Shown: positions 44,683 through 49,532 of the stretch, piece after piece
Layout of the letters: each line of letters starts with the position of its first letter
How positions within the stretch are numbered: position 1 is the stretch's first letter
The notes under the pieces: generated by a model
What the model was told of the DNA's origin: nothing
What the model saw: the letters and a program-made list of their open reading frames with translations, nothing else
Database searches by the model: none
Assembly: GCA_016199985.1 (NCBI GenBank)
Contig: JACQFQ010000003.1
Location: 1 to 49,532, forward strand
Reading direction: 5' to 3'
DNA length: 49,532 bases
From: Verrucomicrobiota bacterium
Lineage (GTDB): Bacteria > Verrucomicrobiota > Verrucomicrobiia > Limisphaerales > UBA11320
Translations under genes and position numbers: made by a program

Positions 44683-44786
44683 CCGGAACCAAACTGTAGT
44701 TCTGCAATAGTGCTGTAGAGAGCCGGGCGATGGAAACAGGATGATAATTAAGTCAGGCACTTGGACGCAGGCTCAACGCTCGGGTA

Positions 44787-47700
44787 TCAACGATGGCCAA
44801 GCTCGCCTTCATGTCCCTCAGAGCCTTCCTGCGGAAGCGTTGCGAGTGACGATTCCTCTGGTTCGAAAATTGGATAGAGCAGAGGGACCAGGAACAAGGT
44901 GAGCAGCGTGGCGGTGACGAGCCCTCCAATAATGACCACCGCAAACGGGCGAGATGTCTCAGCTCCCACCGCATGGGAGAGACCGGCTGGCAGCAGGCCG
45001 AGCGCCGCCATTGTCGCGGTCATCACTACGGGGCGCGCGCGCGATACGGAACCCTCCACGATGGACTCGCGCATCCCCTTTCCATCCCGACGCAACTCGC
45101 GAATCCGTTCCACCAAGAGCACCCCGTTCTGGACCGAGACACCGAACAGCGCGATGAACCCCACCAACGCGGACACTGAGAGCGCGAGATGGGCGAGAGG
45201 GAGCGCGACGATGCCACCGATCGCCGCGAACGGGACGTTGAGAAGAATAAGCGCGGCGAGCCAGCCAGAATCAAACGCCGTGAACAGCAGGAAGTAGATG
45301 GCAACCAACGTTACCGGGACGATCAATGCCAGACGTTTCACGGCGCGTTGTTGATTCTCGAAGGCGCCCGTCCACTGGAGCCGGTATCCGGTCGGCAACG
45401 GCACCGCCGCCTCAACCTTCTGCTGAGCCTCGCGCACCAGCGATCCGAGATCGCGTCCTCGAACCGAGAGTTTCACCGCAATCCGACGGGCGTTCTCCTC
45501 GCGGTAGACACGGGCGAATCCCGGGCGAATCTCCACGCTCGCCAACGCGCCGAGAGTGAGCCGCTCCCCGCTGGAGCCGAAGACTGGAATCTGACGGATC
45601 GCTCCGAGATCATTCACCGCCCTTGGACTCAGTTTGACCGCGAGATCAAAACTTCTCTCTCCTTCCAGCACCTGAGTGGCGACGGCGCCGCCCATCGCGG
45701 TCTCGATCACCGACTGGACATCCGAAACGGAGAGCCCGACCCGGGAGATGGCGGAGCGATCGATGGTGATCTGCACCTGAGGCTGGCCGAGAAGCTTTTC
45801 CCGCCCGACATCCGCGGCTCCCGGCACCGACCTGAGAGTCTCGGCGATGCGATCCGCTAGAGACTGAAGGACGGTTGGGTCTTCCCCAAAGACCTTGATG
45901 CCTAGCTCGCCCTTAATGCCCGACACCGCTTCATTCACGTTGTCCTCAATCACCTGACTGAAAGTGAACTCAAGCCCAGGGATATCCTCGAGGCTCTGGT
46001 TCATCCGCTCCACCAGCTCTTCGCGTGTGGCGGCGGTCTTCCAGGCGCTCCGAGGATTCAAGTCGACATAGAACTCTCCGGTGTCAAAGCCGTTCACATC
46101 GGTGCCGTCATCGGGACGACCTTGCTGACTCATCACCGCCTTGACCTCGGGGAAGCGTCCAAGAATGCCGCGAACCTCCTTCACGATGCGGCTCGACTCC
46201 GACGGGGAGATCGATTGCGGCATGAAGACGCGCACCCAGAGCGCTCCTTCATCCAGCTTCGGCAGGAACTCCGAGCCTACAAAACAGAATACCACCCCCG
46301 CGCCCGCCAGCCCCGCCAGCGCCAAAGCGATCACCCGTTTGCGGGCGTTCAACGTCCTTTCGAGCGCGGGTCGGTAGAGACGCAGCAGCCAGCGCACCAC
46401 CCAGGAATCATGATCAGCGATCCGAATCTTCACCGCGAAGCTGGCCAGCACCGGCACGATTGTCAACGCGAGCACGGTTCCGACGATCAACGCGAACGTG
46501 AGCGTGAGCGCCATCGGACGGAAGATCTTTCCCTCAACCCGCTGGAGGGTGTAGAGCGGGATGAAGGCGGTCAGCAGAATGGCCTTTGAAAAGAGGATGG
46601 GCCGCCCCATCTGACCCACGGCCTCCACGATCAGCTTTGACGCCGAGCGAATCTTTCCCTTCCTCTCCTCCATCAGACGGAGAAGATTCTCAATGACCAC
46701 CACCGCAGAGTCGACAATGATCCCGAAATCGATCGCGCCCATCGAGATGAGGTTGGCCGGGATTCCTCGAAGATCGAGAAGGAAGAAAGCGCCAAGCAGC
46801 GAGAGCGGCACCACGGCGGCCACCACGAGCGCCGACCGGTAATTTCCAAGCCCGAGGAAAAGAATCAGGACGAGCAGCACCAAGCTGATCCCCTCAATCA
46901 TATTCTGCCGCACGGTGCGCAAGGTTCGATCGATGAGCTCCGTGCGGTCATAGTGAGGAACCACCTGAACGCCAGTCGGCAGATCATGCTGGTTGATCTC
47001 TTCGACCTTGCTACGAAGCCGGTTTAGAACCTCCAATGCGTTCTCGCCTTTCCGAAGCAGAACAATGCCCTGAACGACGTCATCCTGATCGCCTCGGAGG
47101 GGAGTATACTTCCCCACCCGTCCCAGCCGAAGTCGCTCCCCGATCGTGACGATGCCAAGATCCCCGATCCGGATAGGGGTGCCTCCGCGCGTGTCCACGG
47201 CGATGGACGCGATGTCGTTCGTGTCCTGCACAAAGCCCAACCCGCGGACCACGTACATTTCCGATCCGTGCTCGATGTAGGAACCTCCGGCATTGCGATT
47301 GCCGGTGGAGAGCGCGTCGAAAACCTGCTTCAGCGAGATGTTGTAAGACTTGAGTTTTGCGGGATCGACCTGCGCCTGGTACTGCTTCGTGGGACCGCCG
47401 AAGCCAACGATATCGACAACGCCCGGAACAGTGCGCAGCTTACGCTCGACCACCCAATCCTCCAGCGCCTTCAGCTCCACCGCCGGGTAGTTGGTTGGCG
47501 CAAAGAGCGTGTATCGGTAGACCTCGCCCACCGGAGTGGCATCGGGGGAGAGGCTCGCCTGCGCGCCAGCGGGAAGAGAGACGTTGGAAAGGTGCTGGAA
47601 CGCCTGGTTCCGGACATAGTCGCTCTGCGCCTGATCATCAAAGACGATGGTCACCACGGACAGTCCAAAGAGCGAGATCGACCGCATCGAGACCCTCTTC

Positions 47701-47930
47701 GGAATCCCGTTCATTTCATTCTCCACCGGGATGGTGATCAGCCGCTCCACCTCCTCGGCGGCATGGCCCGGAAAGAGGGTGATGATTTGAACCTGGACGT
47801 TAGTGACATCGGGATACGCCTCCACGGGCAAGCGCTGGAAAGCGGCGAAACCAGCCGCCACGAAAAGCAGCAGCAGGGCCAGCGCTACCGGACGATGGCG
47901 CAGAGAATACGCCGTCAGGTTGCCTACCAT
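44787..47930 (-). CDS. czcA: Heavy-metal efflux RND transporter, CzcA/CusA family
   Basis: A 1047-aa inner-membrane RND pump. The first helix is at about 12-32, then LPVEAYPDVTNVQVQI, the standard HME-RND opening. The TM4 proton-relay motif is SMGAIDFGIIVDSAVVVIEN (about 395-414). Its DFGxxVDxxVVxxEN form is that of the Co/Zn/Cd (HME1, CzcA) branch rather than the Cu/Ag branch; this is an inference from the motif. Further hallmarks are the PGVVDIVGFGGPTKQYQ porter region, GSEFLPKLDEGALWVRV and the C-terminal GFIALFGVSVQNGVLLVERI. It starts 4 bases after the stop of the adaptor gene, so both are on one transcript. No outer-membrane gene of the czcC type is adjacent in this window. Confidence 0.94.
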   Translation of the reverse strand: MVGNLTAYSLRHRPVALALLLLFVAAGFAAFQRLPVEAYPDVTNVQVQIITLFPGHAAEEVERLITIPVENEMNGIPKRVSMRSISLFGLSVVTIVFDDQAQSDYVRNQAFQHLSNVSLPAGAQASLSPDATPVGEVYRYTLFAPTNYPAVELKALEDWVVERKLRTVPGVVDIVGFGGPTKQYQAQVDPAKLKSYNISLKQVFDALSTGNRNAGGSYIEHGSEMYVVRGLGFVQDTNDIASIAVDTRGGTPIRIGDLGIVTIGERLRLGRVGKYTPLRGDQDDVVQGIVLLRKGENALEVLNRLRSKVEEINQHDLPTGVQVVPHYDRTELIDRTLRTVRQNMIEGISLVLLVLILFLGLGNYRSALVVAAVVPLSLLGAFFLLDLRGIPANLISMGAIDFGIIVDSAVVVIENLLRLMEERKGKIRSASKLIVEAVGQMGRPILFSKAILLTAFIPLYTLQRVEGKIFRPMALTLTFALIVGTVLALTIVPVLASFAVKIRIADHDSWVVRWLLRLYRPALERTLNARKRVIALALAGLAGAGVVFCFVGSEFLPKLDEGALWVRVFMPQSISPSESSRIVKEVRGILGRFPEVKAVMSQQGRPDDGTDVNGFDTGEFYVDLNPRSAWKTAATREELVERMNQSLEDIPGLEFTFSQVIEDNVNEAVSGIKGELGIKVFGEDPTVLQSLADRIAETLRSVPGAADVGREKLLGQPQVQITIDRSAISRVGLSVSDVQSVIETAMGGAVATQVLEGERSFDLAVKLSPRAVNDLGAIRQIPVFGSSGERLTLGALASVEIRPGFARVYREENARRIAVKLSVRGRDLGSLVREAQQKVEAAVPLPTGYRLQWTGAFENQQRAVKRLALIVPVTLVAIYFLLFTAFDSGWLAALILLNVPFAAIGGIVALPLAHLALSVSALVGFIALFGVSVQNGVLLVERIRELRRDGKGMRESIVEGSVSRARPVVMTATMAALGLLPAGLSHAVGAETSRPFAVVIIGGLVTATLLTLFLVPLLYPIFEPEESSLATLPQEGSEGHEGELGHR

Positions 47931-47934
47931 GGCG

Positions 47935-49125
47935 CTATTCCCTGCTTTCGAGCATGGATTGCAGCAACAGGCAGCCCTGGGTCACGACACGCTCACCCGG
48001 ATGAATGCCGGACATCGCAACGATTTTGCCGTCGGTCTCCGGCCCCAGTTTCACGGGACGCCGCATGAAACTTCCCGGTCCTGTCTCAACGAAAACGTGG
48101 GGAAGGTTATCCTGGAGGAAGATTGCCTTGCTTGGAATGTCCACCCCTTCGATCGCGACACTGCCATCGGCGATGGCCACCTCGGCGGTGACGTACATCT
48201 CCGCCTTAAGCAACTCTTCCGCATTGTCCACGGTGGCGCGCATCCGAACGGTCCTCGTGGCGGGGTCGAGGGAGCTGCCGACAAAGTCAATGACACCCTC
48301 AAATTGGCGATCGGCATACGCCCGCGTCTGGAGCCGCAGCCTCATACCGACCTTGAACGCGGCCATGTCCAGCTCAGTGACATCAAGGTAGAGCCAGAGG
48401 GTTTTGGGATTGGAGATCACGAAGAGGGGAGCGAAGAGCGAAGGCGAGTTGGCGAGCATTTGATCGGGCCTGAGTTCCTGTCCGTTGCTGATGGTCTTCT
48501 CCACGAGCACGCCCCCGATCGGGGCCTTCAGGGAGAACTGCTGATCGACGCCCACTCCACCCCCTCCGTAGAGGGCGATGCGCGCGTCAGCCCGCTGCTT
48601 CTCTGACTGTGCGTTGGTGAATAAACCCTCTGCGGAATCGATATCTTTTCGTGGAGCTGCGCCATGTTCAAAGAGCTCTTGAACGCGCTTCACAGTGCGC
48701 TCCGCAAGGATGAGATCCGCCTTCGCCTTCAGAGCGTCAGCCTGCGCCTGTCCAAACTCGGGAGACGCAATCCGCGCAAGAACATCGCCTTCGCGAAGAG
48801 GCCGCCCGAGCACCGCGTCCACCGAGAGCACTCGTCCGGACACAGGCGAGAACACACGCACCGTCACCTCATCATTCCAGCTCAACCGGCCGGTGAAGCG
48901 AGCCGCGATCCCTTGCCGCTTGGCCGCAGTCTCCATGCTCATGGAATGAAGCTGCGGCGCATCGGTCGGAAGAGTGATCCGATCGGGCTCCGACTTCGGC
49001 TTTGGCTTCATCACAGCAACCGGAACCGAAGCTGTCGGGACTGCCCCGGCCCCGCCCTTGTCGCCACAGCCGGAGCTCGCCCAACCTAAGATCAGCAAAA
49101 CAGTGAGTGTCAGATTCGATTTCAT
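47935..49125 (-). CDS. czcB: Periplasmic adaptor (membrane fusion) lipoprotein, CzcB/CusB family
   Basis: A 396-aa protein with a lipoprotein signal ending LILGWASSGC, Cys20 being the lipid site. The adaptor domains follow: FTGRLSWNDEVTVRVFSPVS and GRVLSVDAVLGRPLREGDVL form the first half of the lipoyl/barrel-sandwich domain. The helical hairpin is ALKAKADLILAERTVKRVQE. Next come PIGGVLVEKTISNGQELRPD (second lipoyl half) and the beta-barrel LWLYLDVTELDMAAFKVGMR. It ends with a membrane-proximal part. It links the inner-membrane pump to an outer-membrane channel. The ATG at 49125 was chosen because it begins the signal sequence; the longer frame adds an uninformative leader. Confidence 0.92.
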   Translation of the reverse strand: MKSNLTLTVLLILGWASSGCGDKGGAGAVPTASVPVAVMKPKPKSEPDRITLPTDAPQLHSMSMETAAKRQGIAARFTGRLSWNDEVTVRVFSPVSGRVLSVDAVLGRPLREGDVLARIASPEFGQAQADALKAKADLILAERTVKRVQELFEHGAAPRKDIDSAEGLFTNAQSEKQRADARIALYGGGGVGVDQQFSLKAPIGGVLVEKTISNGQELRPDQMLANSPSLFAPLFVISNPKTLWLYLDVTELDMAAFKVGMRLRLQTRAYADRQFEGVIDFVGSSLDPATRTVRMRATVDNAEELLKAEMYVTAEVAIADGSVAIEGVDIPSKAIFLQDNLPHVFVETGPGSFMRRPVKLGPETDGKIVAMSGIHPGERVVTQGCLLLQSMLESRE

Positions 49126-49532
49126 GCGGACTACCGCTGTCCAAAACATCTCCTCGGATGAACTGGGACAAAGAATTCCCCGTCCCTCATGTCCAGGCCA
49201 CTTCAACAATTACGAGGCTGACATGTCGGCACATCCGAGATTGCAACCCTACCTCCGTCGTCAGGATGGAGTCGCCTGTTCCGCCTTAGCCATGAGCGTG
49301 CCAAACCTCGCGCACACGAAAACCACACAGAGCCTCAGGAAAACTCCAAGAAGAGGAAGCAAATGAGCAATGGGAAGATAAGCAGGCTAGACCCAATGCC
49401 GTTAAGGCAATTCTGCCTTGATCGGAAGAGTTTGGTATTCCGGCCCCCCGTTCTTGTAGGTGTTTTTTGTGATCCGAGGCCAACTGCTCACGGGTTGGCG
49501 CAGTCCTCGCGGGCATGATCTCTTACGTCGCT
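49126..49532. other. Region upstream of czcB, no convincing gene
   Basis: A 76-codon minus-strand frame (49286-49516) exists but has no domain, unlikely composition and no clear link to the pump genes. The czcBA promoter is likely in the 100-200 bases before 49125. Nothing else could be supported up to the window edge. Confidence 0.4.

Noticed and set aside
44212..44718. 168-codon plus-strand frame
   Set aside because: It is antisense to the pseudopilin relic and the HYR signal peptide, whose motifs are clear on the minus strand.
49286..49516. 76-codon minus-strand frame near the right edge
   Set aside because: No domain, no signal and an odd Ser/Cys-rich composition; could not be supported as a gene.

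Overview
The window looks like a chromosomal segment of a Verrucomicrobiota bacterium, probably near the Pedosphaera/Limisphaera group. This is an inference from gene content, not a database match. The main clues are: three secreted proteins carrying a module that starts like YTLESSTDL and ends in QFYRL, which I associate with this phylum; Hanks-type kinases fused to WD40 repeats and paired with ECF sigma factors; a primary sigma factor with a long basic Pro/His-rich leader; a DUF6600 lipoprotein; and HYR and PLL-like (DUF346) propeller proteins. GC content is high over most of the window and visibly lower at about 1-1 kb and 32-44.7 kb.

Layout. 0-1 kb: a minus-strand three-gene cassette (DUF6941-like protein, 69-aa protein, RelE/ParE-like toxin). 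1-4.6 kb: a small membrane protein, cutC, a TolC-like outer-membrane protein and a hotdog thioesterase. 4.9-12 kb, minus strand: a secreted LTxxQ-rich protein, a Tat-exported Gfo/Idh/MocA oxidoreductase, an ATP-grasp-like protein, proA and a PIG-L deacetylase with a CBM9-like tail. 12-18 kb: a GNAT acetyltransferase, an FkbM methyltransferase, rpoD and the DUF6600 lipoprotein. 18.3-23.9 kb, plus strand: tyrA-aroA-cmk-plsC and an O-antigen ligase/polymerase-like protein with TPRs. This is the most housekeeping-like block. 23.9-24.7 kb holds no convincing gene. 24.7-27.8 kb: two exported proteins of unknown role.

27.8-38 kb holds two separate ECF sigma / Ser-Thr kinase / WD40 modules, pointing away from each other around an intact tRNA-Asn(GTT) and a patch of decayed genes (GIY-YIG, helicase-associated domain, an unnamed relic). 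38-44.7 kb holds two convergent genes for secreted proteins that both end in a DUF346/PLL-like propeller. One has a metzincin-like motif lacking its first zinc-ligand histidine. The other is built of HYR, NBR1-like Ig and propeller domains, and its signal peptide is out of frame with the body. A broken pseudopilin gene follows. 44.8-49.1 kb: a CzcB/CusB-type adaptor and a CzcA-type RND pump for heavy-metal efflux; no outer-membrane partner lies beside them.

Working together: tyrA and aroA supply aromatic amino acid synthesis and proA proline synthesis; plsC and the ligase-like gene serve the envelope; cutC and the CzcAB pair suggest metal handling. The kinase/sigma modules could couple a cytoplasmic or membrane signal to transcription, and the secreted propeller proteins are plausible but unproven outputs. 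No CRISPR array, rRNA, intact insertion sequence, integrase or phage gene was recognised.
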